64,000 nt of DNA from Vibrio sp. D404a (GCF_030248535.1 NZ_JAHGAJ010000018.1:1-64000), one strand, 5' to 3'. Positions 28,555 to 39,364 are shown, numbered from the stretch's first letter. Notes: generated by a model from the sequence alone, not told the origin. Translations and numbers: made by a program.

Positions 28555-28962
28555 TTACTTTAATGCTTTGCTTAGCAATAGGTTTAACTGCTTTGATTCG
28601 TCTTCAGTTAATTGACTCTCTAGCGTGTTCGCCATTACCTGATAGATTTTGCTCTCTTCTTCTAGACCAGTTTCTGCTTTTGCTGTCAGCACAACCAATT
28701 TAGATCGTGCATCCTCTGGACTGGGCATTCGCTCGACTAAACCTTTTCGCTCTAAACGCTGAACCATAGTTGTCGCCGAAGGCTTAGTGACCAGCATCTC
28801 TTCAGCAAGGTCCGTTAGTCGAATTGGCTCTTTAGACGCTTGAATCACTTTAAGGTAGTCGTACTCATTAAAGCTCAGCTGTCCAATCGGATCCTCTTTT
28901 AACTGCGTTCGCCATATCTTAGAGGCAAAGCGTTCTATCTTTTCTAGGTTTTCGTTCAACAT
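28555..28962 (-). CDS. MarR-family transcriptional regulator
   Basis: The 135-aa winged-helix repressor has the helix-turn-helix segment RLTDLAEEMLVTKPSATTMV and the wing LERKGLVERMPSPEDARSK, both typical of MarR proteins. It precedes the MATE efflux gene by about 130 bp on the same strand, and matching inverted repeats lie in front of both genes, so it likely represses itself and the pump. The inducing compound is unknown. Confidence 0.9.
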   Translation of the reverse strand: MLNENLEKIERFASKIWRTQLKEDPIGQLSFNEYDYLKVIQASKEPIRLTDLAEEMLVTKPSATTMVQRLERKGLVERMPSPEDARSKLVVLTAKAETGLEEESKIYQVMANTLESQLTEDESKQLNLLLSKALK

Positions 28963-28985
28963 CTATTCTTCGAACAACCAATATT

Positions 28986-29004
28986 TAATTAGCAATGCTA
29001 ACTA
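28986..29004. promoter_or_regulatory. Putative MarR operator before marR
   Basis: TAATTAGCAATGCTAACTA contains a TTAGC-AAT-GCTAA palindrome and resembles the site at 28523-28541. It lies 24 bp upstream of the marR start, where it would block transcription. Confidence 0.55.
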
Positions 29005-29051
29005 TTTTAATCGTCATTGATTAAATTGCAATCAGAAAACGTGTGCCACAT

Positions 29052-29079
29052 AAAAAAAGCCGCTAATCAATAGCGGCTT
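29052..29079 (-). terminator. Terminator of nlpI
   Basis: A 9-bp stem (AAGCCGCTA with its complement, 5-nt loop) is followed on the minus strand by TTTTTTT. It lies 38 bp after nlpI. Confidence 0.85.
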
Positions 29080-29116
29080 CTTGGTACGAGTTAGGAGTGA
29101 ATCAGTCTGTAAGCGA

Positions 29117-30037
29117 TCAGTTCGCTTCAGCTTGCTCTTGTTCTAGTTTGGCCTGAGCAATGCGCTCTTCTTTAATCTCGGTAAAAATATTACCTAACTC
29201 AAGGAAAGAGTAGCGATGTTCAACATACTCATAAACGTTGAATGAGACGGCCAGTTTGTAGAGAGAGATCGCATTCGCGTAGTCACCACGCATGTGGTAG
29301 CGCTTCGCCAAGTAGAAGTAGGTCTCGGTTAGGCGTTGAGCCAACAAAGTGTTGTCTCGCGTACCCGTTAGGATTGCCTTAAAGGCCTGCTCTTCTGAGA
29401 TCTCATCGAGCATTATAGCGACCAAAACCCATCCCCACTGTTCATCACGATCTTGGTAGCGCGATTTCAGATCTTGTAGGGCTTGCTCCGGCGTTAACTC
29501 ATGCTGAATGATGTAGAGCCATAGCGCACGAAATGGATCGCTAGGATCGTCATTGTAGTGCTTGAGCATCTCTTCATTAGACAATTCGTAACGTTCGCCA
29601 TAGTAGAGGGCAATCGCTCGGTTACGCTCTGCATAAGAGTTACTTGGATCAAGTTCAAGTGTTGAATCGAAAGACTCATAAGCCGCGTCAAACTCACCCA
29701 CCTGAGTAAAGTAAACGCCTAGCAAGTTGAAAATATCAGGTTGTGCAGGGTTCAAAGACAAAGACTGATTGAAATCGAGTCGAGCGAGATCACGCAGACC
29801 TACGCTATCGTAATAGTTGCCGCGTTCAAAAAGCATTTTAGCGCGAACGTCATCACCCAGGTCGGGTCTTTGTAACAACTGAGATAAGCGAGCTATCTGA
29901 ACTTCTTGCTGCACACTCGGCTGAAGTGGTACAGCCATTGGTGGATAGACCCAGCGCTGAGCTGAGCTGTCCATTGTCGATGCACAACCTGTTAAAACAA
30001 GCAGCAGAGACAGACTCGCGGTTTGAAACCATTTCAC
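29117..30037 (-). CDS. nlpI: Lipoprotein NlpI (TPR adaptor)
   Basis: NlpI is an outer-membrane lipoprotein with TPR repeats that brings Prc protease and peptidoglycan hydrolases together. The 306-aa protein begins with a lipoprotein signal: lipobox LTGC at residues 15-18, followed by ASTMDSS. TPR-like helices follow at about 60-170. The start codon is GTG, with GGAG nine bases upstream. It sits directly downstream of pnp, as in E. coli, but a terminator separates them, so it depends on readthrough or a promoter in the short gap. Confidence 0.94.
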   Translation of the reverse strand: MKWFQTASLSLLLVLTGCASTMDSSAQRWVYPPMAVPLQPSVQQEVQIARLSQLLQRPDLGDDVRAKMLFERGNYYDSVGLRDLARLDFNQSLSLNPAQPDIFNLLGVYFTQVGEFDAAYESFDSTLELDPSNSYAERNRAIALYYGERYELSNEEMLKHYNDDPSDPFRALWLYIIQHELTPEQALQDLKSRYQDRDEQWGWVLVAIMLDEISEEQAFKAILTGTRDNTLLAQRLTETYFYLAKRYHMRGDYANAISLYKLAVSFNVYEYVEHRYSFLELGNIFTEIKEERIAQAKLEQEQAEAN

Positions 30038-30064
30038 AAATACTTACTCCTGTTATGACCGCAA

Positions 30065-30091
30065 TAAAAAAGGGAGCGATATGCTCCCTTT
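30065..30091 (-). terminator. Terminator of pnp, upstream of nlpI
   Basis: A 9-bp stem (AAAGGGAGC with its complement) is followed on the minus strand by TTTTTTATT. It lies between pnp and nlpI, about 27 bp before the nlpI start. Confidence 0.85.
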
Positions 30092-30159
30092 ATAACATGC
30101 TTTATTAATGATGGGTTAGAAATCACTAAAAAGCGATAGTTCCATCATTTTACTGAGAA

Positions 30160-32280
30160 TTACTCAGCAGCAGGTGCTTCGCCTTCAGCTGGCGTTTCAA
30201 CTGCTTCTTTCATGCTTAGACGTACACGGCCTTGACGGTCAATCTCAAGAACCTTAACTGGTACTTCTTGGCCTTCAGTTAGGTAGTCAGATACTTTCTC
30301 TACGCGCTTGTCAGCGATTTGAGAGATGTGTACTAGACCATCTTTACCAGGAAGAATCGTTACGAATGCACCGAAGTCTGCTAGACGCGCTACTTTACCT
30401 TGGTAAATGCGGCCAACTTCAACTTCTGCAGTGATCTCTTCGATACGACGGATCGCTTCTTTCGCAGCTGTACCTTCAGTTGCAGCGATCTTGATTGTAC
30501 CGTCGTCGTCGATTTCGATAGTTGTACCTGTCTCTTCAGTTAGAGCACGGATAACTGCACCACCTTTACCGATAACGTCTTTGATCTTCTCAGCGCTGAT
30601 CTTCATTGTGTGAATACGCGGAGCGAACTCAGAGATATCTTCACGAGCACCAGAGATAGCTTCATCCATTACAGATAGGATGTGCTTACGTGCACCTTGC
30701 GCTTGGTTAAGAGCAATTTGCATGATCTCTTTAGTGATACCTTCGATCTTGATGTCCATTTGAAGTGCTGTGATACCAGTGTTAGTACCCGCTACTTTAA
30801 AGTCCATGTCACCTAGGTGGTCTTCGTCACCAAGGATGTCAGAAAGAACAACGAAGTCGTCGCCTTCTTTAACAAGACCCATTGCGATACCCGCAACAGA
30901 AGACTTGATTGGCACACCTGCATCCATAAGAGCAAGAGAAGTACCACATACAGAAGCCATTGAAGAAGAACCGTTAGATTCAGTGATTTCCGATACAACA
31001 CGTACTGTGTATGGGAATTCATCAACAGAAGGCATTACTGCTGCGATACCGCGTTTAGCCAGTTTACCGTGACCGATTTCACGACGCTTAGGAGAACCTA
31101 CAAAACCAGTTTCGCCAACACAGTATGGAGGGAAGTTGTAGTGTAGTAGGAAGTGATCTTTACGCTCACCAGTTAGCTCGTCGATGATTTGAGCATCACG
31201 CTGCGTACCTAGAGTCGCAGTTACTAGAGCCTGAGTTTCGCCACGTGTAAATAGTGATGAACCGTGTGTACGAGGAAGAACACCAGTACGTACGTCTAGC
31301 GCACGAACCATGTCTTTTTCACGGCCGTCGATACGTGGGTTACCAGCGATGATGCTGCGACGTACAACTGTCTTCTCTAGATCGTGGAAGATAGTGTGGA
31401 TTTCTTTTGTGTTCGCTTCTGGATCTTCAGCAAGTAGCACTTCGTTTACTTCACCAGCGATCTCGTGGATGCGGTCGTAACGAGCCATCTTCTCAGTGAT
31501 TTGGTAAGCTTCAACAAGCTTAGTTTCAGCCAGTTCAGCGATCTTGTTTACAAGTGCTGTGTTCTCTTCTGGAGCAACCCAATCCCAAGCAGGAGTCGCA
31601 ACTTCAGCAGCAAACTCGTTGATTGCGTTGATCACTGTTTGTTGTTGGTCGTGGCCGTAAACAACCGCTGATAGCATTTCTTCTTCAGTTAGGTTGTCAG
31701 CTTCTGACTCAACCATTAGTACTGCAGATTCAGTACCCGCAACAACTAGGTCTAGCTTAGAAGCTTCTAGCTCTGTGTTGCTTGGGTTAAGTACTAGTTG
31801 ACCGTCGATGTGACCAACACGTGCAGCACCGATAGGACCGTTGAACGGAATACCAGAGATAGCTAGCGCCGCAGAAGTACCGATCATAGTTACGATATCA
31901 GGTTGAACATCTGGGTTAACAGATACTACCGTTGCGATAACTTGTACTTCGTTTTTGAATGCATCTGGGAAAAGTGGACGGATTGGACGGTCGATTAGAC
32001 GAGCCGTTAGCGTTTCACCTTCAGATGGACGACCTTCACGCTTGAAGAAGCCACCAGGGATCTTACCTGCAGCGTATGTACGCTCTTGGTAGTTAACTGT
32101 TAGTGGGAAGAAGTCTTGACCTTCAACCGCTTCTTTTTTACCAACAACAGATACGAATACAGACGTATCGTCCATTGTTACCATTACTGCAGCAGTAGCT
32201 TGACGTGCAATAACACCTGTTTCTAGAGTTACGGTGTGGTTACCGTACTGAAACGTTTTTACAACTGGTTTTTCAAACAT
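30160..32280 (-). CDS. pnp: Polynucleotide phosphorylase
   Basis: PNPase degrades RNA 3' to 5' with phosphate and is a core degradosome subunit. The 706-aa protein has two RNase PH domains (about 1-220 and 310-540), a KH domain ([15 protein letters not shown] near 560-575) and a C-terminal S1 domain ([18 protein letters not shown]). Length is near E. coli (711). A long hairpin in the leader (32344-32409) resembles the RNase III-cleaved element through which E. coli PNPase controls its own mRNA. rpsO lies upstream behind a terminator. Confidence 0.98.
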   Translation of the reverse strand: MFEKPVVKTFQYGNHTVTLETGVIARQATAAVMVTMDDTSVFVSVVGKKEAVEGQDFFPLTVNYQERTYAAGKIPGGFFKREGRPSEGETLTARLIDRPIRPLFPDAFKNEVQVIATVVSVNPDVQPDIVTMIGTSAALAISGIPFNGPIGAARVGHIDGQLVLNPSNTELEASKLDLVVAGTESAVLMVESEADNLTEEEMLSAVVYGHDQQQTVINAINEFAAEVATPAWDWVAPEENTALVNKIAELAETKLVEAYQITEKMARYDRIHEIAGEVNEVLLAEDPEANTKEIHTIFHDLEKTVVRRSIIAGNPRIDGREKDMVRALDVRTGVLPRTHGSSLFTRGETQALVTATLGTQRDAQIIDELTGERKDHFLLHYNFPPYCVGETGFVGSPKRREIGHGKLAKRGIAAVMPSVDEFPYTVRVVSEITESNGSSSMASVCGTSLALMDAGVPIKSSVAGIAMGLVKEGDDFVVLSDILGDEDHLGDMDFKVAGTNTGITALQMDIKIEGITKEIMQIALNQAQGARKHILSVMDEAISGAREDISEFAPRIHTMKISAEKIKDVIGKGGAVIRALTEETGTTIEIDDDGTIKIAATEGTAAKEAIRRIEEITAEVEVGRIYQGKVARLADFGAFVTILPGKDGLVHISQIADKRVEKVSDYLTEGQEVPVKVLEIDRQGRVRLSMKEAVETPAEGEAPAAE

Positions 32281-32599
32281 TGTATTTCCTTCATCTAAAG
32301 ATTGCTCTTTAGAATAAGTGAATGGGTACTCCGCAATGACTAATCGCGACTAGTAAAAAGAGACGAAAAAGAACGACGTTCTCCGCTCATCTGTTTTTAA
32401 TAGTCGCGACCTATTGGCCGACATCTGTGACTGTCATTGTTGAGTAAAGTGAAGTGCCAGCGTTTCATAGAATTACTGGCGTGCAAGAGTATAAACTATT
32501 TTTCTGACAAGAGACATTTTCAGAGCCAAAAAACGAGTTTACAGCACACATAACGGGTACTTTTCTCTGCGTTGTGACGATATTTCAGACATAAAAAAA
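32281..32599. other. rpsO-pnp intergenic leader region
   Basis: There is no gene in this gap. It holds the pnp leader with a long hairpin at 32344-32409. Upstream of it is a TATACT on the minus strand near 32500 without a convincing -35. Most of the gap is probably pnp 5' untranslated RNA. Confidence 0.6.
32344..32409 (-). promoter_or_regulatory. pnp leader hairpin (RNase III-type)
   Basis: Arms TCGCGACTA (9 bp) and TAAAAA (6 bp), separated by a single mismatch, enclose a further 34-nt partly paired region. The hairpin ends 63 nt before the pnp start. Position and length match the E. coli pnp leader hairpin that RNase III cuts and PNPase then destabilises. Confidence 0.7.
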
Positions 32600-32619
32600 G
32601 CCTCAGCAATTGCTGAGGC
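32592..32619 (-). terminator. Terminator of rpsO
   Basis: GCCTCAGCAATTGCTGAGGC is a perfect 20-bp palindrome followed on the minus strand by TTTTTTTAT. It lies 25 bp after rpsO. Confidence 0.9.
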
Positions 32620-32643
32620 TCTTTCATCAAATTCGAGATTTGA

Positions 32644-32913
32644 TTAGCGACGTAGACCTAGACGCTTGATAAGCTCTTGGTAACGACCAAGATCTTTACC
32701 TTTTAGGTAGTCTAGAAGCTTACGACGGCTAGAAACCATACGTAGAAGACCACGACGGCTGTGGTGATCGCCTTTGTGAGCTTTGAAGTGACCTTGTAGG
32801 TGGTTGATAGAAGCAGTAAGTAGAGCTACTTGTACTTCTGGTGAACCTGTGTCGCCTTCAGAGCGCGCGTATTCTGCAACGATTGCTGCTTTAGTTTCTG
32901 CATTCAGAGACAT
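32644..32913 (-). CDS. rpsO: 30S ribosomal protein S15
   Basis: S15 binds 16S rRNA helices h20/h22 and starts assembly of the platform. The 89-aa sequence is fully conserved: [14 protein letters not shown] and [25 protein letters not shown] are the rRNA-binding segments. It has its own promoter (32987-33015) and a leader hairpin that could serve S15 autoregulation, as known in E. coli, although the fold is not proven here. GGAGAG precedes the ATG. Confidence 0.98.
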   Translation of the reverse strand: MSLNAETKAAIVAEYARSEGDTGSPEVQVALLTASINHLQGHFKAHKGDHHSRRGLLRMVSSRRKLLDYLKGKDLGRYQELIKRLGLRR

Positions 32914-32986
32914 AATTCTCTCCTGATAAGAGTAGTTTGATATTTGTAGCAGCCAATCTCTGATTCAGCCGCTACGCGAGCCGTGG

Positions 32987-33015
32987 ATTATAGGGAAGTT
33001 TGCCTAGTGGTGCAA
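32987..33015 (-). promoter_or_regulatory. rpsO promoter
   Basis: TTGCAC, a 17-bp spacer and a perfect TATAAT lie on the minus strand. The predicted start near 32980 gives a leader of about 67 nt, which contains a hairpin with GTAGCGGC and GGCTGCTAC arms. Confidence 0.75.
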
Positions 33016-33045
33016 TAACAATCTATCGCTATCTCACCGCTACAA

Positions 33046-33084
33046 AACAAAAAAGCAGAAGACCTAAATTGGACTTCTGCTTTT
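33046..33084 (-). terminator. Terminator of truB
   Basis: An 11-bp stem (AAAAGCAGAAG with its complement) encloses an extra CC/GG pair and is followed on the minus strand by TTTTTTG. It ends the rimP-nusA-infB-rbfA-truB operon before the rpsO promoter. Confidence 0.85.
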
Positions 33085-33119
33085 CACGACTTATAAGCAA
33101 AGATTGCGTTTAATCTTGA

Positions 33120-34073
33120 TTACGCTTGCGGCTCTTCTTCACGGAAAACCACCAAGCGCTTTGGTGCTACGCGACCATCATTATCGATCTGAGCTACACC
33201 AACAAACAGCTTCTCTTCACCACTTGTCATACGCACTGTGCCTTCTGCTGGTGCACCGGCAACTTGTACTGGCATACCGTGCTGAACTAAATCAGTCAGC
33301 TCCGCATTCAGATTCACTTCTGGTAGATCTTCTACTGCGGTGTCCATTGGCATCAGCAGTGGATCAAGCAGCTCTTTTGGTGCAATGTCTTGCTGTTGAG
33401 CTTGCTCTAGGATCTCATTCAGTTGCTCTAACGTTACCATGCGCTCGTATGGGTACTTTGCAACACCGGTACGACGCAACATGGTTACGTGCGCACCACA
33501 GCCTAGCATTTCGCCCAGATCGTCAGTGATGGTACGGATGTAAGTGCCTTTTGAACAGTGCACTTCCATCTCAACTTCATCACCTTCAAAGCGAAGTAGA
33601 TCGATAGAGTAAACCGTGATCTTACGAGATTCACGCGGTACTTCGATGCCTGCACGCGCGTATTCATACAAAGGCTTACCTTGGTATTTTAACGCAGAGA
33701 ACATGGATGGTACTTGGTCAGTTTCACCCTTGAAGCTCTCAATGCAACGCTCAAGCTGTTCGCGAGTGACATTCACTTCACGAGTTTCAACAACTTCACC
33801 ATCAGAGTCAGAAGTGTTGGTACGCTCACCTAGCTTAGCGATCACAACATAGCGCTTATCAGAATCTAATAGAAACTGAGAAAACTTGGTTGCCTCACCT
33901 AAACAGATTGGCAGCATGCCTGTCGCAAGAGGATCCAAAGCACCGGTGTGCCCTGCTTTCTCTGCAAAGTAAATACGCTTTACTTTCTGCAGTGCGTCAT
34001 TTGATGAGATGCCAGTCGGCTTATCTAATAAAATAACCCCGTTAATCGGGCGACCTTTACGACGGCGAGCCAT
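33120..34073 (-). CDS. truB: tRNA pseudouridine-55 synthase
   Basis: TruB makes pseudouridine 55 in the T loop of tRNAs and acts as a tRNA chaperone. The 317-aa protein has the catalytic aspartate in GALDPLATG (Asp47), the KGTYIRTI segment and a C-terminal PUA domain ([16 protein letters not shown]). The start overlaps the rbfA stop by one base, so translation is coupled. It is the last gene of the rimP-nusA-infB-rbfA-truB operon. Confidence 0.97.
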   Translation of the reverse strand: MARRRKGRPINGVILLDKPTGISSNDALQKVKRIYFAEKAGHTGALDPLATGMLPICLGEATKFSQFLLDSDKRYVVIAKLGERTNTSDSDGEVVETREVNVTREQLERCIESFKGETDQVPSMFSALKYQGKPLYEYARAGIEVPRESRKITVYSIDLLRFEGDEVEMEVHCSKGTYIRTITDDLGEMLGCGAHVTMLRRTGVAKYPYERMVTLEQLNEILEQAQQQDIAPKELLDPLLMPMDTAVEDLPEVNLNAELTDLVQHGMPVQVAGAPAEGTVRMTSGEEKLFVGVAQIDNDGRVAPKRLVVFREEEPQA

Positions 34074-34483
34074 TACTCTTCACCTTCCGAAGTAGACTCA
34101 TCACGGCCAGCAGCTTGCTGCTTACGCTTATCTTCGCTTACCACTTCAGATACTAGGTTAGACATACGCATACCTTCAACCAAAGTGTTGTCGTAAGTGA
34201 AACGAATTTCTGGTGTTAGGCGTAGGCGGATACGCTTACCTAGCATCATACGTAGTTGAGGCTCGTGCTCTTTCAGTGCAGCTAGGCTCGACTCTGGTGT
34301 TTGCTCGCCCACACATAGGAAAGTAACGAATACTTTTGCGTAAGCAAGGTCACGAGAAACCTCTACATCAGAGATAGTTACCATACCGATACGTGAGTCA
34401 CGAACTTCACGTTGCAGCATGATTGCTAGCTCTTTTTGTAGTTGCTGAGACACGCGCTGCGTGCGGCTAAATTCTTTTGACAT
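34073..34483 (-). CDS. rbfA: Ribosome-binding factor A
   Basis: RbfA is a KH-fold protein needed for late 16S maturation and cold growth. The 136-aa sequence has the typical [17 protein letters not shown] start and [18 protein letters not shown] near residue 100, followed by an acidic tail. It overlaps truB by one base. A stable GC-rich hairpin (34506-34533) lies just upstream in the infB-rbfA gap. Confidence 0.97.
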   Translation of the reverse strand: MSKEFSRTQRVSQQLQKELAIMLQREVRDSRIGMVTISDVEVSRDLAYAKVFVTFLCVGEQTPESSLAALKEHEPQLRMMLGKRIRLRLTPEIRFTYDNTLVEGMRMSNLVSEVVSEDKRKQQAAGRDESTSEGEE

Positions 34484-34505
34484 TTTCTTTTCTCACTTAG
34501 AAAGA

Positions 34506-34533
34506 TGGGGGGCTTGGTAATAACCAGCCCCCC
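34506..34533 (-). other. GC-rich hairpin between infB and rbfA
   Basis: GGGGGGCT and AGCCCCCC arms with a further GGT/ACC pairing form a very stable stem with one bulge. No T run follows on the minus strand, so it is more likely an RNA processing or stability element than a terminator. Confidence 0.6.
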
Positions 34534-34616
34534 ATGGTGTATTCAACAACCGATTACCACTTACCTATACAAGTAATGTTAGTAACCTTAGTCAATATGT
34601 CGAGTCAGCGGACTGA

Positions 34617-37304
34617 TTAGTCTAGAGTACGCTTAACTTCAACGATTTCGAATACTTCGATTTGGTCACCAACGCGAACGTCATTGTAGTTCTTAACGCC
34701 GATACCACACTCGTAGCCATTCTTAACTTCTTGTACGTCATCTTTAAAGCGACGTAGTGACTCTAGTTCACCTTCGTAGATAACAACGTTGTCGCGTAGC
34801 ACGCGGATTGGGTTGTTACGCTTGATCGTACCTTCAGTAACCATACAACCTGCGATTGCACCAAGCTTAGGCGACTTAAACACGTCACGTACTTGAGCAA
34901 GACCGATGATCTCTTGTTTGAACTCAGGAGCAAGCATACCGCCCATCGCCTGTTTCACTTCGTCGATCAGTTGGTAGATGATTGAGTAGTAACGTAGGTC
35001 TAGGTTTTCGTTCTCAACAGTACGACGAGCTGTCGCGTCTGCACGAACGTTGAAGCCTAGGATGATAGCGTTAGATGCTGCTGCAAGTACTGCATCAGTT
35101 TCTGTAATACCACCAACACCAGAACCTACGATGTTCACTTTAACTTCGTCAGTAGACAGTTTCAGTAGAGAGTCTGCGATAGCCTCTACAGAACCTTGTA
35201 CGTCCGCCTTAAGAACAACGTTAAGCTCAGCAACTTCACCAGCAGCCATGTTAGAGAACATGTTCTCAAGTTTCGCTTTCTGTTGACGTGCTAGTTTCAC
35301 ATCACGGAATTTACCTTGACGGTAGTTCGCTACTTCACGTGCTTTACGCTCATCACGTACAACTGTTGCTTCATCACCAGATGCTGGTACACCAGAAAGA
35401 CCTAGGATCTCTACTGGGATAGATGGACCTGCAGATGTCACTTCTTGACCGTTCTCATCGCGCATTGCACGAACACGGCCGTACTCTTGACCACAAAGAA
35501 CGATGTCGCCCTTGTTTAGAGTACCAGACTGTACAAGTACAGTAGCAACTGGACCACGGCCTTTATCTAGACGAGATTCTACAACCACACCAGATGCCAT
35601 GCCTTCTTCTACTGCTGTAAGCTCAAGGACTTCAGATTGTAGAAGGATAGTCTCTAGAAGACCTTCGATGTTAGTACCTTGTTTCGCAGAGATGTGAACG
35701 AACATGTTCTCACCGCCCCACTCTTCAGGGATAACGTCGTACTGTGCCAGCTCGTTCTTAACGTTGTCTGGGTTAGCGTCTTCTTTATCGATCTTGTTTA
35801 CAGCAACGATTAGCGGTACTTCAGCTGCTTTCGCGTGCTGGATCGCTTCGATCGTTTGTGGCATTACGCCATCGTCTGCTGCTACTACTAGAACAACGAT
35901 ATCTGTCGCTTGAGCACCACGAGCACGCATTGCTGTAAATGCCGCGTGTCCAGGAGTATCAAGGAAGGTGATCATGCCGTTTTCAGTTTCAACGTGGTAT
36001 GCACCGATGTGCTGCGTGATACCGCCCGCTTCGCCTGAAGCAACGTGAGCTTTACGGATGTAGTCAAGTGTAGACGTTTTACCGTGGTCAACGTGACCCA
36101 TGATAGTTACAACAGGAGCACGTGGAACAGCTTCAGCGTTGTTGTCACGGTCGTTTAGTACCGCTTCTTCTAGCTCGTTCTCTTTACGTAGGATTACCTT
36201 GTGACCCATCTCTTCAGCAACAAGTTGTGCTGTCTCTTGGTCGATCACTTGGTTGATAGTCGCCATAGCGCCCATCTTCATCATTACTTTGATAACTTCA
36301 GTTGCTTTAACAGCCATTTTGCTAGCTAGTTCAGAAACAACGATAGTCTCACCGATAACAACGTCAGCTTTCGCTACAGATGCTGTCTTATCGAAGCCCT
36401 GTTGCATTGAAGTTGGTTTAGCCAGTTTACCTTTACCGCCACGACCACGTTGGTTACGACCACCACGGTTGTTAGTAGCTTGCTTGTCAGCTGGCTTCTT
36501 CTTACGACGACGAGGCGCCTTCTCTTCTTTCTGGTCAGCTGCATCTTCCGCTTCACGAGCGTACGTAGAAGTTGTCACATGGTAGTCCGCAGACTTCTCT
36601 TGCTCTTGCTTCTTCTGCTCTTCTTCAGACCAGCGCGCTTCGTTCTCTTCTGCTAGTTTACGTGCTTCTTCAACTAGCTTCGCCGCTTCAGCTTCAGCTT
36701 TACGCTGTGCTTCTTGCTCTTGACGAGCTTTTAGTTCATCCGCTTCTTTTTTCGCTTGTGCGTTAGCGTCTGCATTTTTTGCATTCATGTCTTTTTTAGC
36801 CTTATCAGCTTGTGCGCGTTTTGCTTTTTCTTCAGCTTCACGTTTTGCGTCCGCTTCACGTTTTGCCTTCTCTTCAGCTTCGCGCTGTGCTTTCTCTGCA
36901 GCTTCACGTTTCGCTTGCTCTTCAGCTTCACGACGTGCTTTCTCTTCAGCTTCACGCTTCGCTGCTTCCTCAGCTTCACGTTTCGCTTCATCTTCAATAG
37001 CGCTGCGCTTCACGTAAGTACGCTTCTTGCGTACTTCTACTTGAACATCCTTACTCTTACCGCCTCCAGCGGCAACACTTAGCGTGCTGCGGGTCTTGCG
37101 TTGAAGAGTTAAACGAGTCGGTTCAGCTTCACCAGAAGTATCACCGTGCTCTTTTTTCAGATGCGTCAGTAATACCTGTTTTTCTGAATCAGTAACTTGA
37201 TCCGACCCTGTTTTCTTCATGCCTGCATCAGCAAGTTGTTCAATTAAGCGGTCAACTGGCGTACCAATCTCTTCACTCAGTGCTTTAACTGTTAATTGTG
37301 TCAT
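34617..37304 (-). CDS. infB: Translation initiation factor IF-2
   Basis: IF-2 is the GTPase that brings fMet-tRNA to the 30S subunit and joins the 50S. The 895-aa protein has N-terminal IF2N modules, a long charged Lys/Glu/Ala-rich linker with degenerate octapeptide repeats (about residues 107-165), a second IF2N module, then the G domain with GHVDHGKT at 403-410, DTPGHAAF and NKID, and domains II-IV. Length is near E. coli (890). AAGGAGAG precedes the ATG, 22 bp after nusA. Internal starts giving shorter IF-2 forms are possible but I did not identify one. Confidence 0.98.
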   Translation of the reverse strand: MTQLTVKALSEEIGTPVDRLIEQLADAGMKKTGSDQVTDSEKQVLLTHLKKEHGDTSGEAEPTRLTLQRKTRSTLSVAAGGGKSKDVQVEVRKKRTYVKRSAIEDEAKREAEEAAKREAEEKARREAEEQAKREAAEKAQREAEEKAKREADAKREAEEKAKRAQADKAKKDMNAKNADANAQAKKEADELKARQEQEAQRKAEAEAAKLVEEARKLAEENEARWSEEEQKKQEQEKSADYHVTTSTYAREAEDAADQKEEKAPRRRKKKPADKQATNNRGGRNQRGRGGKGKLAKPTSMQQGFDKTASVAKADVVIGETIVVSELASKMAVKATEVIKVMMKMGAMATINQVIDQETAQLVAEEMGHKVILRKENELEEAVLNDRDNNAEAVPRAPVVTIMGHVDHGKTSTLDYIRKAHVASGEAGGITQHIGAYHVETENGMITFLDTPGHAAFTAMRARGAQATDIVVLVVAADDGVMPQTIEAIQHAKAAEVPLIVAVNKIDKEDANPDNVKNELAQYDVIPEEWGGENMFVHISAKQGTNIEGLLETILLQSEVLELTAVEEGMASGVVVESRLDKGRGPVATVLVQSGTLNKGDIVLCGQEYGRVRAMRDENGQEVTSAGPSIPVEILGLSGVPASGDEATVVRDERKAREVANYRQGKFRDVKLARQQKAKLENMFSNMAAGEVAELNVVLKADVQGSVEAIADSLLKLSTDEVKVNIVGSGVGGITETDAVLAAASNAIILGFNVRADATARRTVENENLDLRYYSIIYQLIDEVKQAMGGMLAPEFKQEIIGLAQVRDVFKSPKLGAIAGCMVTEGTIKRNNPIRVLRDNVVIYEGELESLRRFKDDVQEVKNGYECGIGVKNYNDVRVGDQIEVFEIVEVKRTLD
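36810..36990 (-). repeat. Degenerate 24-bp repeats in infB ([12 protein letters not shown])
   Basis: The region codes for repeated octads such as [16 protein letters not shown] and QREAEEKA, expected to form a long charged helix. The DNA is a set of imperfect 24-bp repeats. This linker varies in repeat number among gamma-proteobacteria. Confidence 0.8.
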
Positions 37305-37326
37305 ACCGCTTTCTCTCCTTGCTGAA

Positions 37327-38814
37327 TTATTCTTCGTCGCCGAACCAACAGATGTTACGCGCAGCCATGATTAGCTCGCCCGCACGCTCTGCAGTTAGGT
37401 CTTCAATGCCTTCTAGTTCATCAACGCCTTGGTCAGCTAGGTCTTCTAATGTTGCTACACCTTTCGCTGCCAGTTTGTAAGCCATTTCGCGCTCTAGGCC
37501 TTCAAGTGCTAGAAGGTCTTCTGCTGGCTCAACACCGTCAAACGTCTCTTCTTTCGCTAGTGCTAGCGTAGTTAGAGCGTCTTTTGCACGGTTACGTAGT
37601 TCTTCTACGATGCCTTCGTCTAAGCCATCAACTTCTAGAAGCTCGTTTACTGGTACGTAAGCAACTTCTTCTAGCGTAGAGAAACCTTCTTCAACAAGCA
37701 GTTGAGCAAAGTCTTCTTCGATGTCTAGGTGCTTCATGAAGTTTTCGATAGAAGCAACCGCTTCTTCTTGGTGTTTCTTTTGAAGGTCTTCAACTGTCAT
37801 TACGTTCAGTTCCCAACCAGTCAGTTGAGACGCTAGACGTACGTTTTGACCACTACGGCCGATAGCTTGTGCTAGGTTGTCCGCTTCAACAGCGATGTCC
37901 ATTGAGTGTGCATCTTCATCAACGATGATAGAAGCAACGTCAGCTGGTGCCATTGCGTTGATAACGAATTGCGCTGGGTTATCGTCCCAAAGAACGATAT
38001 CGATACGCTCACCACCAAGCTCGCTTGATACAGCTTGTACACGTGCACCACGCATACCAACACACGCACCCACAGGGTCGATACGCTTGTCGTTTGTTTT
38101 CACAGCGATTTTAGCACGAGAACCTGCATCACGTGCAGCACCTTTTAGTTCAATCAGCTCTTCACCGATCTCAGGCACTTCAACACGGAATAGTTCTGCA
38201 AGCATTTCAGGCTTAGAACGAGTGATGAACAGTTGGAAGCCGCGCGCTTCTGGTGCAACTTTGTATAGAAGACCACGTACACGGTCGCCTGGACGGAAGT
38301 TTTCACGTGGCAGTTGATCATCACGTAGGATAACCGCTTCAGCGTTGTTACCTAGATCTAGGATGATAGTGTCACGGTTAACTTTCTTAACTACGCCCGT
38401 TACTAGTTCACCTTCGTTGTCGATGAACTGTTCAACGATTTGCGCACGCTCAGCTTCACGTACTTTTTGTACGATAACTTGTTTAGCAGTTTGAGTCGTA
38501 ATACGGTCGAATGTTACTGATTCGATGTCGTCTTCGATGAAACCACCCAGTTCGATTTCTGGGTTATCAAACTTAGCCGCTTCAAGAGAGATCTCTTTCG
38601 TCGGGTTTTCAACTTCTTCAACAGCTTCCCAACGACGGAAAGTTTCGAAATCACCAGTTTTACGGTCAATTTCTACACGAACTTCGATTTCGAATTCGCT
38701 TTTCTTCTTTGTTGCTGTTGCAAGCGCGATTTCAAGCGCTTCAAAAATACGCTCACGAGGAACTGCTTTCTCGTTAGAAACAGCTTCTACTACCGCCAAA
38801 ATTTCTTTGTTCAT
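37327..38814 (-). CDS. nusA: Transcription termination/antitermination factor NusA
   Basis: NusA binds RNA polymerase and nascent RNA and modulates pausing, termination and antitermination. The 495-aa protein has an N-terminal RNAP-binding domain, an S1 domain (about 135-200), two KH domains (with [21 protein letters not shown] and [17 protein letters not shown]) and two C-terminal acidic repeat domains, as in E. coli (495 aa). It lies between rimP and infB. The E. coli operon is autoregulated by NusA through leader terminators; this one has terminator-like hairpins upstream of rimP. Confidence 0.98.
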   Translation of the reverse strand: MNKEILAVVEAVSNEKAVPRERIFEALEIALATATKKKSEFEIEVRVEIDRKTGDFETFRRWEAVEEVENPTKEISLEAAKFDNPEIELGGFIEDDIESVTFDRITTQTAKQVIVQKVREAERAQIVEQFIDNEGELVTGVVKKVNRDTIILDLGNNAEAVILRDDQLPRENFRPGDRVRGLLYKVAPEARGFQLFITRSKPEMLAELFRVEVPEIGEELIELKGAARDAGSRAKIAVKTNDKRIDPVGACVGMRGARVQAVSSELGGERIDIVLWDDNPAQFVINAMAPADVASIIVDEDAHSMDIAVEADNLAQAIGRSGQNVRLASQLTGWELNVMTVEDLQKKHQEEAVASIENFMKHLDIEEDFAQLLVEEGFSTLEEVAYVPVNELLEVDGLDEGIVEELRNRAKDALTTLALAKEETFDGVEPAEDLLALEGLEREMAYKLAAKGVATLEDLADQGVDELEGIEDLTAERAGELIMAARNICWFGDEE

Positions 38815-38849
38815 TAATCTAGCCTCTTAAGCTCTTCTCTCAGGGAGAA

Positions 38850-39305
38850 CTAAAATTTAGGGATCAGGTTCGCTTTTGAAATATTGCTGAGGGCGAATTC
38901 TTCTTCTTGCCCTTCAACCAATACTGTTACGGTTTCGCCTTCGATAGATTGGATATCACCTTTCCATTTACGACGGTTGCCGACAGCCATTTTCAAAACG
39001 ATGCTTACCTCGTGACCAATAAATTGTTGGTAATGCTCTGCTTTGAACAGTGGTCTTTCTAAACCTGGTGAAGACACTTCAAGGTTATAAGCCACTGAAA
39101 TTGGATCTTCAACGTCCATTACGGCACTTACTTGGTGACTAACTTCAGCGCAGTCGTCTACATTGATGCCGTTTGGAGAATCGATGTAAATACGTAGCGT
39201 TGAGTGCTCACCCGCACGAATAAATTCTAATCCAACTAACTCATAACCTGATGCTGCTACTGGAGCGTCAAGCATTTCAGTAAGTTGTCTTTCTAAACCA
39301 GTCAT
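38850..39305 (-). CDS. rimP: Ribosome maturation factor RimP
   Basis: RimP helps 30S assembly around S19 and S12. The 151-aa protein has the two-domain layout, with [19 protein letters not shown] in the first half and [15 protein letters not shown] at the domain junction. It is the first protein gene of the operon, downstream of tRNA-fMet and a leader with stacked hairpins. CTGGAGTGG precedes the ATG. Confidence 0.96.
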   Translation of the reverse strand: MTGLERQLTEMLDAPVAASGYELVGLEFIRAGEHSTLRIYIDSPNGINVDDCAEVSHQVSAVMDVEDPISVAYNLEVSSPGLERPLFKAEHYQQFIGHEVSIVLKMAVGNRRKWKGDIQSIEGETVTVLVEGQEEEFALSNISKANLIPKF

Positions 39306-39322
39306 TTAACCACTCCAGAAAC

Positions 39323-39342
39323 AAAAAAAGGGCTCAAAGCCC
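39323..39342 (-). terminator. Short terminator-like hairpin immediately before rimP
   Basis: A 5-bp GC stem (GGGCT-ttg-AGCCC) is followed on the minus strand by seven T residues, ending 18 nt before the rimP ATG. The stem is short, so it is probably a weak or factor-dependent terminator, possibly an attenuator. Confidence 0.5.
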
Positions 39343-39364
39343 AATTTAAATTCCAAGCAAACAT

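Noticed and set aside
36810..36990. Repeats in infB as a CRISPR or mobile element
   Set aside because: They are in-frame codon repeats encoding a charged helix with no spacers, within a normal IF-2 linker.
36253..37082. Plus-strand ORFs opposite infB
   Set aside because: They are shadows of the repeat-rich Lys/Glu/Ala linker (Phe/Leu/Ser-rich when read in reverse). No ribosome sites or family resemblance.
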